From the IMG/VR virus record IMGVR_UViG_3300044846_000201, positions 1 to 36,370 of that record: a stretch of DNA of 36,370 nt; one strand, given 5' to 3'. The position numbers and the translations under genes are program-made. Numbering within the stretch: the stretch's first letter is position 1; every line of letters begins with the position of its first letter. The notes beneath the pieces are model-generated. The model had not been told where the DNA came from. It saw nothing but the letters and a program-made list of their open reading frames with translations, and made no database searches. The stretch comes from a virus. Shown piece after piece: positions 20,868-28,322 of this stretch.

Positions 20868-22067
20868 ATGAGTAACAGTCTCTTAACCATTGACATGATC
20901 ACCCGCAAGTCTCTCGAAATCCTCGAGAACAACTTGGTGATCACCCGCAACGTAAACCGCCAGTACGACGACAGCTTCGCTGTTGAAGGTGCCAAGATCG
21001 GTTCTACACTGCGTATCCGTTTGCCCGACCGCGCTCTGGTCACTGACGGTGCCGCCCTGCAAGTTCAGGACGACAACGAACAGTTCACCACTCTGACTGT
21101 CTCTAGCCAGAAGCACATCGGCATCAACTTCACATCCGCTGAATTGACCATGCAGTTGGACGACTTCGCAGAGCGTGTCTTGAAGCCACGTATCAGCCAG
21201 TTGGCCTCCACTGTGGACGCTGACGTTGCCAACGCATACAAGCTGATCGGTAACAGTGTCGGTACCCCCGGCGTTGCCCCCGCTACCGCTTTGGTGCTGT
21301 TGCAAGCCCAGCAGAAGCTCAACGAGAACGCCGCCACCATGTCGCCTCGTTACGCTACCGTGAACCCTGCCGCCAACGCTGCATTGGTCAACGGCCTGTC
21401 TGGTTTCTTCAACCCCACAGATGTCATCTCTCGCCAGTTCAAGAACGGCATGATGGGTGAGCAAGTGTTGGGCTACGAAGAAGTCAACATGAGCCAGTCG
21501 ATCAAGGTTCACACCTGCGGTACCCGTGCTGCCACTGGCAACACAACCGGCGCTGCTGTAACCTCCGAAGGCGCAACCACTCTGACTCTGACTGTCGGTT
21601 CCGGCGAAATTATCAACGCTGGTGACGTGTTCACCATCGCTGACTGCTACGCTGCCAACCCACAGACTCGTGAGTCCACCGGTTCGCTGTTCCAGTTCGT
21701 GGCCTTGTCGTCTTCGACAACCACCACCACTGCTACCGTGACCGTGGCTCCTATGTACTCGGCTGGTAACGCCCTGTGCACTATGGTGTCCCTGCCTGCC
21801 ACTGGCAAGGCTGTCGTGTTCGTTGGTGCTGCTTCGACCAGCTACCCACAGAACATGGTGTACCACAAGGATGCCATCGCATTCGCCACTGCTGACCTGT
21901 TGCTGCCACAAGGCGTTGACATGGCTAGCCGTGCCGTTCACAACGGTATCAGCCTGCGCGTTGTTCGTCAGTACGACATCAACAACGACCGTATGCCTTG
22001 CCGTGTTGACGTGCTGTACGGCTACAACACGATTCGTCCACAAATGGGTTGCCGCATCTGGGGCTAA
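20868..22067 (+). CDS. Major capsid (coat) protein, P22 gp5-like
   Basis: 399 residues (P22 coat is 430). Opens with MSNSLLTIDMITRKSLEILENNLVITRNVNRQYDDSF, the P22-type coat N-terminus, and contains IGINFTSAELTMQLDDFAERVLKPRISQLASTVDADV. The middle holds a Thr/Ser/Ala-rich insertion-like beta region (~220-300), and the end is VLYGYNTIRPQMGCRIWG. HK97-type fold expected. AGGAAATC precedes the ATG. Codons are strongly biased to a preferred set, as expected for the most abundant protein. A terminator follows. Confidence 0.95.
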   Translation: MSNSLLTIDMITRKSLEILENNLVITRNVNRQYDDSFAVEGAKIGSTLRIRLPDRALVTDGAALQVQDDNEQFTTLTVSSQKHIGINFTSAELTMQLDDFAERVLKPRISQLASTVDADVANAYKLIGNSVGTPGVAPATALVLLQAQQKLNENAATMSPRYATVNPAANAALVNGLSGFFNPTDVISRQFKNGMMGEQVLGYEEVNMSQSIKVHTCGTRAATGNTTGAAVTSEGATTLTLTVGSGEIINAGDVFTIADCYAANPQTRESTGSLFQFVALSSSTTTTTATVTVAPMYSAGNALCTMVSLPATGKAVVFVGAASTSYPQNMVYHKDAIAFATADLLLPQGVDMASRAVHNGISLRVVRQYDINNDRMPCRVDVLYGYNTIRPQMGCRIWG

Positions 22068-22072
22068 TCCAA

Positions 22073-22097
22073 GGCGGGGGCTTCGGCCCCTGTTTTC
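22073..22097 (+). terminator. Terminator after the coat gene
   Basis: GGGGC (22077-22081), loop TTCG, GCCCC (22086-22090), then TGTTTTC. The UUCG tetraloop makes a very stable hairpin, though the U-run is interrupted, so partial read-through into the next genes is likely. Confidence 0.75.
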
Positions 22098-22124
22098 AAA
22101 ATCAATCTCTGAAAGGAAATCATC

Positions 22125-22520
22125 ATGGCACTCCCAAACGGCGCAGGCGGTTATCAAATCGGTGACGGCAACCTCGGCGAAGCTAATCTGACGGTTCAAG
22201 GTGCTCCCACAGCACTGACAGCCGCCGCAACTCTGACTGCTGCTCAACTGGCAAACGGTCTGTTCACATACACCGGCGCTGCCGTCAACCTGACTCTGCC
22301 CACCGTGGCTGATCTGGAAGCCGACATCACCAGCGCACAAAAAGTGAACGCTGCCTTTGAGTTCGGTATCATCAACATTGGCGGCACCAACGCGGGCACC
22401 TTGGTTGTTGGCACTGGTTGGACCATCGTTGGTGTGGCTGCTGTCAGCGCCAACACATCGGCCCGATTCCTTGCCCGTAAAACCGGCGATGGTACTTGGA
22501 CCGCATATCGCGTTGCTTAA
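22125..22520 (+). CDS. Putative capsid decoration or head-associated protein
   Basis: 131 residues, nearly all small and beta-forming residues (GAPTALTAAATLTAAQLANGL, LTLPTVADLEADI, TGWTIVGVAAVSANTSARF). Similar short beta-sandwich proteins follow coat genes in many phages and decorate the capsid. AAAGGAA precedes the ATG. It is bracketed by two UUCG terminators, suggesting its own expression level. Function inferred from position and composition. Confidence 0.6.
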   Translation: MALPNGAGGYQIGDGNLGEANLTVQGAPTALTAAATLTAAQLANGLFTYTGAAVNLTLPTVADLEADITSAQKVNAAFEFGIINIGGTNAGTLVVGTGWTIVGVAAVSANTSARFLARKTGDGTWTAYRVA

Positions 22521-22536
22521 TTCTTGAGCAATTGGT

Positions 22537-22560
22537 AAAACGGGGCTTCGGCCCCGTTTT
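22537..22560 (+). terminator. Strong terminator before the adaptor/tail genes
   Basis: AAAACGGGGC (22537-22546), loop TTCG (22547-22550), GCCCCGTTTT (22551-22560): a perfect 10-bp stem with its own U-run. It would reduce expression of the downstream low-copy head-tail genes relative to coat. Confidence 0.88.
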
Positions 22561-22575
22561 CACATGGAGAACCAA

Positions 22576-22821
22576 ATGAACATCACCCTTGTACACCCCC
22601 TTCACGGTGCCAAAGTCGCCATCAACGAGACAGAACTCATTGAAGATGAAAAAAACGGCTGGACACGGTACAATCCCGATACGCCCGTTGAGGCGGCACC
22701 GATAGCTGAGAAGCCTGTTCGTAACAAGCTGACTCGCAAAGTGACCGATAAACCTGTCGAACAGCCCAACGAAGTCCCCTCTTTTCTGACTTCGGCAAGC
22801 GACGAATCCGAAGGAAACTGA
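22576..22821 (+). CDS. Small head-associated protein, 81 residues
   Basis: The start at 22576 has GGAG six bases upstream; the ATG at 22564 has none. MNITLVHPLHGAKVAINETE and EDEKNGWTRYNPD form a small N-terminal module seen in short phage proteins between coat and adaptor genes. The rest is basic then acidic and likely disordered (NKLTRKVTDKPVEQPNE). Function unknown. Confidence 0.65.
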   Translation: MNITLVHPLHGAKVAINETELIEDEKNGWTRYNPDTPVEAAPIAEKPVRNKLTRKVTDKPVEQPNEVPSFLTSASDESEGN

Positions 22822-22822
22822 A

Positions 22823-23533
22823 ATGGCTTATACCGCTGGCGACCAGATCAACCGAGCACTCAGGCTGCTTGGTATTCTTGCCGAAGGTGAAACGGCGTCA
22901 GCGGCAACAAGTCAAGACGCTCTGGTTGCAATGAACCAGATGATCGACTCGTGGAACACCGAGCGTCTGTCCGTGTTCTGCACCCAAGACCAAATCTTCT
23001 CGTGGCCCTCTGGTGAGATCAAGCGCACCCTTGGCCCAACTGGTGACTTTGTGGGCAACCGCCCCATTCAACTCGATGACGGCACGTACTACAAAGCCCC
23101 GAGCGGCGTGTCGTATGGCATCAAGTTCATCAACCAAGACCAGTACAACGGCATCGCTGTCAAGACATCGACATCGACCTTTCCGCAGGTCATCTTTGTC
23201 AACAACACATTCCCCAACGTGGAAATGTACGTGTACCCCCGACCCACGCAGGTCTTGGAGTGGCACTTCATCTCGGTGCAAGAGTTGACGCAACCTGCCA
23301 CACTGGCAACCGAGTTGCACTTCCCACCGGGTTACATGCGGGCGTTCACCTACAACTTGGCAATGGAGATCGCCCCTGAGTTTGGCGTGGAGCCTTCACC
23401 GCAGGTGCAGCGCATTGCCATGACCAGCAAGCGCAACTTGAAGCGCATCAACAACCCATACGATGTGATGAGCTTGCCCTACGCCGTGGTGGCAAACCGT
23501 CAGCGGTTCAACATCTACGCCGGTAACTTCTGA
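22823..23533 (+). CDS. Head-to-tail adaptor, P22 gp4-like
   Basis: 236 residues. YTAGDQINRALRLLGILAEG near the start, MNQMIDSWNTERLSVFC, FPPGYMRAFTYNLAMEIAPEFGV and the C-terminal RINNPYDVMSLPYAV match the P22 gp4 family of tail accessory factors. It would form a dodecameric ring under the portal that closes the head after packaging and receives the gp10-like hub. Unlike P22 gp4, I see no lytic-enzyme motif. AAGGAA precedes the ATG; the stop overlaps the next start. Confidence 0.88.
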   Translation: MAYTAGDQINRALRLLGILAEGETASAATSQDALVAMNQMIDSWNTERLSVFCTQDQIFSWPSGEIKRTLGPTGDFVGNRPIQLDDGTYYKAPSGVSYGIKFINQDQYNGIAVKTSTSTFPQVIFVNNTFPNVEMYVYPRPTQVLEWHFISVQELTQPATLATELHFPPGYMRAFTYNLAMEIAPEFGVEPSPQVQRIAMTSKRNLKRINNPYDVMSLPYAVVANRQRFNIYAGNF

Positions 23534-24972
23534 TGAAGACGCCCATCCTCGGTTCATCCTACGTGGCCCGCAGTGTCAATGCTGCGGATGCCCGCATGGT
23601 CAACCTGTTCCCCGAGATCGTGCCCGAAGCTGGCAAAGAGCCTGCGTTTCTAAACCGCGCCCCCGGCTTGAACCTGCTTAACACAATCGGCACTGGTCCA
23701 GTTCGTGGATTGTGGGCGTTCTCGTCAAACGATGGGGTGGGCTTCGTGGTGTCGGGCACTCAGTTGTTCAAGATTGACAACGCCTACGTTGCCACGCTGA
23801 TCGGCACCGTGGCGGGCACTGGTCCTGTCATCATGGCTGACAACGGCACCCAGTTGTTCATTGCAGCCAACGGCCCCAGCTACATCTACAACGCCAACAC
23901 AAACGCATTTGGCGCAATCACTGACCCAGACTTTCCCGGCGCGGTGACCGTGGCCTATCTGGACGGCTACTTCGTGTTCAACGAGCCGAACAGCCAGAAA
24001 ATGTGGGTCACTGCCCTTTTGGACGGCACATCTATCGACCCGCTGGAGTTTGCCAGCACCGAGGGTTCTCCTGACGGCTTGGTGGCCGTGATTGCCAACT
24101 TCCGCGAGGTCTGGGCCTTTGGAACCAACTCGATTGAAGTCTGGTCTGACACCGGTGCGCTGGACTTTCCTCTTGAGCGCATCCCCGGCGCATTCAACGA
24201 GTTGGGCTGCGCTGCCCCTTACTCCATCGCCAAGATGGACAACGGCTTGTTCTGGCTTGGCCGTGACCGCCGTGGTCAGGGTATCGTCTACCGAGCCAAC
24301 GGCTACGCTGGTCAGCGCATCTCAACCCATGCTATCGAGTGGCAGATTCAGCAGTACGCCGACATCACTGATGCGATTGCCTACACGTACCAGCAAGAGG
24401 GCCACAGCTTCTACGTGCTGATCTTCCCCACGGCCAACACCACATGGGTGTACGATGCCGCCACACAGGCTTGGCACGAGAGAGCCGGGTTTGTCAATGG
24501 CGCGTTTACTCGCCATCGCAGCAACTGCCAGATGTCGTTCAACAACAAGGTTGTCGTGGGTGACTTTGAGAACGGCAACATCTACTCGTTCGACTTGGAA
24601 GACTACTCGGACAACGGGCAAATCCAGAAGTGGCTACGCTCGTGGAGAGCACTGCCCACCGGTCAGAACAACCTCAAGCGCACCGCGCACCACAGCCTCC
24701 AGCTTGACTGCGAGTCGGGCACTGGCCTGAACCTTGGTCAAGGCAGCGACCCACAAGTCATGCTGCGCTGGTCAGACGATGGTGGGCACACATGGTCCAA
24801 TGAGCACTGGATCAGCATCGGCAAGATCGGTGAGTACTATCGCCGCGCCATCTGGCGCAGACTGGGCATGACCCTGAAGCTGCGTGATCGCGTCTACGAG
24901 GTGTCAGGCACTGACCCCGTAAAGATCGTCATCATGGGCGCTGAACTGCTGCTGAGTCCGACGAATGCTTAA
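23533..24972 (+). CDS. Tail hub / packaged-DNA stabilisation protein, P22 gp10-like
   Basis: 479 residues (P22 gp10 is 472). Opens MKTPILGSSYVARSVNAADARMVNLFPE, the family signature, and proceeds through beta-propeller-like repeats (AFGTNSIEVWSDTGALDFPLER, GLFWLGRDRRGQGIVYRANGY, AYTYQQEGHSFYVLIFPT). C-terminal WSDDGGHTWSNEHWISIGKIGEYYRRAIWRRLG is typical. It plugs the portal channel with the adaptor and carries the spikes and needle. ATG overlaps the adaptor stop; ends overlapping the next gene by eight bases. Confidence 0.93.
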   Translation: MKTPILGSSYVARSVNAADARMVNLFPEIVPEAGKEPAFLNRAPGLNLLNTIGTGPVRGLWAFSSNDGVGFVVSGTQLFKIDNAYVATLIGTVAGTGPVIMADNGTQLFIAANGPSYIYNANTNAFGAITDPDFPGAVTVAYLDGYFVFNEPNSQKMWVTALLDGTSIDPLEFASTEGSPDGLVAVIANFREVWAFGTNSIEVWSDTGALDFPLERIPGAFNELGCAAPYSIAKMDNGLFWLGRDRRGQGIVYRANGYAGQRISTHAIEWQIQQYADITDAIAYTYQQEGHSFYVLIFPTANTTWVYDAATQAWHERAGFVNGAFTRHRSNCQMSFNNKVVVGDFENGNIYSFDLEDYSDNGQIQKWLRSWRALPTGQNNLKRTAHHSLQLDCESGTGLNLGQGSDPQVMLRWSDDGGHTWSNEHWISIGKIGEYYRRAIWRRLGMTLKLRDRVYEVSGTDPVKIVIMGAELLLSPTNA

Positions 24973-25447
24973 CCCAATCATCACGCCTCCACGGGTGCCG
25001 CTGGTTGACCCTAACACGGGTCTGGTCAGCAGGGCGTGGTATTTGTTCTTCTTGTCGTTGAACAACGTGGCGAACGCCGTCATTGACGACCCGGTGGTTA
25101 GCCCCAGCGCCGAGTCGTTGATCGCCAGTTATGACGCACTGCTTCAGACGCTGACGCAGGAAGTGCAGACACAGCCAAGCCCCAGCGATCTGGTGTCGCA
25201 AGTGGCCGAGTTGGAAAAGCAGATTGAGGCGCTGGAAAAGAAGATTGAGTGCCCTTGCACCGAACTGACAGCCGAGTTGCAGAAACAGGTGGACGCTCTG
25301 TCGTTGCTGCCCGCACAAGTAACCGCTATGCTGGCTCAATTGGCCGATGTAAGCGCCATGAACCCATCGGACGGCGACAAGCTGATCTACGATGCAACCC
25401 TAGGTAAGTGGAAGCAAGACTCCCGCAGCTACCTGATGCTTGAATAA
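24965..25447 (+). CDS. Coiled-coil protein at the tail-needle position
   Basis: 160 residues. N-terminus: MLNPIITPPRVPLVDPNTGLVSRAWYLFFLSL, a module that begins many phage tail proteins. Residues ~75-125 are a strong coiled coil (VAELEKQIEALEKKIECP...ELQKQVDALSLL). C-terminus LADVSAMNPSDGDKLIYDATLGKWKQDS is a small fibre-type motif. In P22 the gene after gp10 is the trimeric needle gp26, so this may be a needle analogue of different sequence. Alternatively it is a short fibre. The needle call rests on position and coiled coil only. Confidence 0.6.
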   Translation: MLNPIITPPRVPLVDPNTGLVSRAWYLFFLSLNNVANAVIDDPVVSPSAESLIASYDALLQTLTQEVQTQPSPSDLVSQVAELEKQIEALEKKIECPCTELTAELQKQVDALSLLPAQVTAMLAQLADVSAMNPSDGDKLIYDATLGKWKQDSRSYLMLE

Positions 25448-25459
25448 GGAGAAACCCTA

Positions 25460-25795
25460 ATGACCGTCATCGTCAAAAATCTGGTGCCATCGAAAGATGT
25501 CGCAAACACCCAGACAACCCAGTACACCGCCAACGGTGTGACCACGATCATCGACAAGTTCACCGCGACCAACTACAGCGCCAGTGCTGCCACGATCTCG
25601 GTCAACTTGGTCACAACTGCTGGGTCTGCTGGCAACAGCAACCTGATCACCAAGACCAAGGCGCTTCAGCCGTCCGAGGTGTACACATTCCCCGAGTTGG
25701 TCGGGCAGGTTTTGAACCCCGGCGACTTCATCAGTACAATCGCGGGAACCGCCAGCGCCATCAACATGCGCGTCAGCGGACGCGAGGTGACCTGA
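25460..25795 (+). CDS. Small beta-rich virion protein
   Basis: 111 residues with AAGGAG before the ATG. TIIDKFTATNYSASAATISVNLVTTAG and ALQPSEVYTFPELVGQVLNPGDF indicate an Ig-like beta-sandwich of a type found among tail accessory proteins. Its stop overlaps the cupin gene (TGATG). Function unknown, presumably structural. Confidence 0.65.
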   Translation: MTVIVKNLVPSKDVANTQTTQYTANGVTTIIDKFTATNYSASAATISVNLVTTAGSAGNSNLITKTKALQPSEVYTFPELVGQVLNPGDFISTIAGTASAINMRVSGREVT

Positions 25796-26262
25796 TGCGA
25801 GTGACTTACGGTGAAGGGTTCGCTGTTGCGCCGCCTCAAATGATGCGGCAAAAGGTAGAATCGTTGCAGCAAGAGTTGTCAAAACTGCCGCAATACGAAC
25901 CCGAGACAAAGCACTATTTCCACGGCGGCATGTACTGTCGTGAAGTGTTTCGTCACGCCGGAGTGCTGGTGGTTGGGGCAATTCACAAAAAAGAACACCT
26001 GTACCTTATCGTGTCGGGCACCGTGGCAATCACGGACGGCGAGGGTAATGTGCAAGAGGTCACCGGGCCTCACTTGTTTCAAAGTAAACCGGGAACAAAG
26101 CGGGCGGTGTATGCAATCACTGACGCGCTTTGCATGACGTTTCACGCCATCGAGGCGACAACGGTCGAGGAAGCCGAAGCCGAATTGGTTGAGGTAGAAC
26201 CCGATTCGATGTACAGTCTCGGTAATCAGGTCAAACACAAAGAAATCGGGGTGTCACCATGA
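25795..26262 (+). CDS. Cupin-fold protein
   Basis: 155 residues. The core from ~45 to ~125 reads HGGMYCREVFRHAGVLVVGAIH, KKEHLYLIVSGTVAITDGEGN and GPHLFQSKPGTKRAVYAITDA, a cupin barrel with possible metal ligands His (IHKKEH) and Glu. Residues 1-40 are helical (MMRQKVESLQQELSKLP) and the C-terminus acidic. Cupins of this type occur in podovirus tail/ejection clusters; no enzymatic activity is established. Coupled to both neighbours by overlaps. Confidence 0.72.
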   Translation: MRVTYGEGFAVAPPQMMRQKVESLQQELSKLPQYEPETKHYFHGGMYCREVFRHAGVLVVGAIHKKEHLYLIVSGTVAITDGEGNVQEVTGPHLFQSKPGTKRAVYAITDALCMTFHAIEATTVEEAEAELVEVEPDSMYSLGNQVKHKEIGVSP

Positions 26263-26957
26263 CATTTTGGGTAGCTGGCGCTGTTGTAGGCAGTGCTGTA
26301 ATTGGCGGCATGGCCGCAGGTGATGCGGCATCTACGCAGGCTGCTTCCGCAGATCGTGCTGCTGACCTTCAATACAAACAGTACGAGCAGACTCGGCAAG
26401 ATCAAATGCCATGGATGGAGGCAGGTAAAACTGCACTCAATAAACTCATTCCGCTGACCGACTACAAAAATTTCAGCATGTCTGACTTTCAGGCAGACCC
26501 GGGCTACTCGTTCCGCATGTCCGAAGGCATGAAAGGTCTGGAGCGATCCGCTGCTGCTCGTGGTGGTTTGTTGTCCGGCTCAACGCTCAAAGGTATTCAG
26601 CGGTTCGGTCAAGACCTCGCATCGCAAGAATACACGAACGCATTCAACCGGTACCAAACCGAACGTGTTGCTCGACTCCAGCCACTTCAATCGTTGGCCG
26701 GTGTGGGTCAAACCACAGCCCAACAAATTGGTCAATCCGGGATGCAGACTGCCCAAAACGTAGGCGACATTCAAATGAGTGGTGCTGCCGCACGAGCCTC
26801 TGGTTACGTGGGTGGTGCCAATGCGCTAACGGGTGCTTTGAATACTGGTTTGAACTACTATCAGAATCAGCAGATGATGAATCGACTGGTGCCGCCTGTA
26901 TCAAATATTCCAAGTGTTGGTTATTCAGGTCAAGGCCCAATTGGCTACGCACCGTAA
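26259..26957 (+). CDS. DNA ejection protein, P22 gp7-type position
   Basis: 232 residues. N-terminal hydrophobic Gly/Ala segment (WVAGAVVGSAVIGGMAAGDA), then a helical region and the conserved DPGYSFRMSEGMKGLERSAAARGGLLSGSTLKGIQRFGQDLASQEYTNAFNRYQTE, widespread in phage DNA-transfer proteins. Carried inside the virion and released to help form the translocation path. First of three ejection genes in the order gp7/gp20/gp16. Confidence 0.8.
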   Translation: MTFWVAGAVVGSAVIGGMAAGDAASTQAASADRAADLQYKQYEQTRQDQMPWMEAGKTALNKLIPLTDYKNFSMSDFQADPGYSFRMSEGMKGLERSAAARGGLLSGSTLKGIQRFGQDLASQEYTNAFNRYQTERVARLQPLQSLAGVGQTTAQQIGQSGMQTAQNVGDIQMSGAAARASGYVGGANALTGALNTGLNYYQNQQMMNRLVPPVSNIPSVGYSGQGPIGYAP

Positions 26958-26966
26958 GGACAAATC

Positions 26967-28322
26967 ATGCCAATCAACCCCGCAATCGCAATGGGAGTTC
27001 GAGGGATCGAACTTCAAGACCCGCTGGCTCAATACGGCAAGGTCATGGCAATCCAAGGCGCACAGCAGCAAAACCAACTGGCCCAGTTGCAGATGCAACA
27101 GGTTCAGCGTGAGCAAGAATCGACCAATGCGTTGAACCGCGCATACGCCGAGGCATACAACCCGCAAACCGGTGAAGTGGATGTCAACAAGCTGCGCGGA
27201 TCGCTCTCGACCGGCGGCTTTGGTTCCAAGCTGCCCGGTATTGAAAAGGGCTTGCTGGAACTCGGTGAAGCAAAAACCAAGCAGCAGAAAGCACAAGTCG
27301 ATCTGCTTGACAGCAAGCTGAAACAGTCGCGTCAGTTCCTTGAAACAATTGACCCAACCTCACCCAATGCTGCCGAGGCATACATGCAATGGCACAAGGC
27401 CAACCATGCTGACCCCGTGATCGGCAAAGCATTGGAAGCCCGTGGCATCACAGTGGACCAGTCGATGCAGCGCATCCAGCAGTTGTTGCAGACCCCCGGT
27501 GGTCTGAACCGTTTGATCAACGAGTCGAAGCTGGGTACCGAGAAGTTCATGGAACTGAACAAGCCGCAACTGTCTACCACGGACCTTGGCGGCAAAGTCG
27601 AGTCGCGCACCTTTGCGCCGCTGACCGGTGAACTGAAAACCATCGGCACTCAGACCAAGACAATGGCCCCCGGCGAAGCCGAGCGCATTAAGAACGAAGG
27701 TCTGCGGATTGGCCTTGAAGGTCGCCGTGTTGCCGTGCTTGAGGAGAACGCTCGTCGTGATGCCGACCCAGCGTTCCAGCAGCGCATGGGTGGCGCACGA
27801 GCCGTTGGTGAAGCAATTGCCAAAGGCGATGTGGCTGCGATGCAGGCGTTGCCGAAGGTCATCGGTCGTGCCGAGGAAGGTATGCGCCTGATCGACGAGT
27901 TGATCGGCAAGCGTGACTCCAAAACCGGCCAACTGCTCAAAGGTGAGAAGACCCACCCCGGTTTCCAAAACGCCGTGGGTGCCACATGGCTCCCCGGCGC
28001 ACGGTTCATTCCCGGCACCGATGCCGCTGGCTTCATGTCCCGCTTTGACCAGATCAAGGGTGCTTCGTTCCTCGAAGCCTTCGAGTCGCTCAAGGGTGGC
28101 GGTGCCATCACGGAAAAAGAAGGTCAAAAGGGTACGGATGCCATCAACCGGATGTCCACCTCGACTGACGAGAAGGAATTCATCCGCGCCGCGATGGACC
28201 TGCAAGACGTGATCCGTAAAGGTGTGACAAACGCTCAATCTCGCGCTTCTCGTGCCGGTGGCGGCGGCGCACCCGCTGCGCCAGCAGCAGGCGGTGTAAT
28301 CGACTTTGGGAGCCTGAAATAA
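26967..28322 (+). CDS. DNA ejection protein, P22 gp20-type position
   Basis: 451 residues. N-terminus: MPINPAIAMGVRGIELQDPLAQYG then a Gln-rich coiled coil (QGAQQQNQLAQLQMQQVQREQ). The central and C-terminal parts are helical, with AGFMSRFDQIKGASFLEAFESLKGGGAITEKEGQKGTDAINRM, a motif frequent in virion-internal proteins. Ends with a Gly/Ala/Pro-rich tail. Probably ejected with DNA. TAATG overlap with the next gene. Confidence 0.78.
   Translation: MPINPAIAMGVRGIELQDPLAQYGKVMAIQGAQQQNQLAQLQMQQVQREQESTNALNRAYAEAYNPQTGEVDVNKLRGSLSTGGFGSKLPGIEKGLLELGEAKTKQQKAQVDLLDSKLKQSRQFLETIDPTSPNAAEAYMQWHKANHADPVIGKALEARGITVDQSMQRIQQLLQTPGGLNRLINESKLGTEKFMELNKPQLSTTDLGGKVESRTFAPLTGELKTIGTQTKTMAPGEAERIKNEGLRIGLEGRRVAVLEENARRDADPAFQQRMGGARAVGEAIAKGDVAAMQALPKVIGRAEEGMRLIDELIGKRDSKTGQLLKGEKTHPGFQNAVGATWLPGARFIPGTDAAGFMSRFDQIKGASFLEAFESLKGGGAITEKEGQKGTDAINRMSTSTDEKEFIRAAMDLQDVIRKGVTNAQSRASRAGGGGAPAAPAAGGVIDFGSLK

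Noticed and set aside
20883-22340. 485-codon minus-strand frame opposite the coat gene
   Set aside because: Shadow caused by strong codon bias of the coat gene; His/Gly/Val-rich translation with no family likeness.
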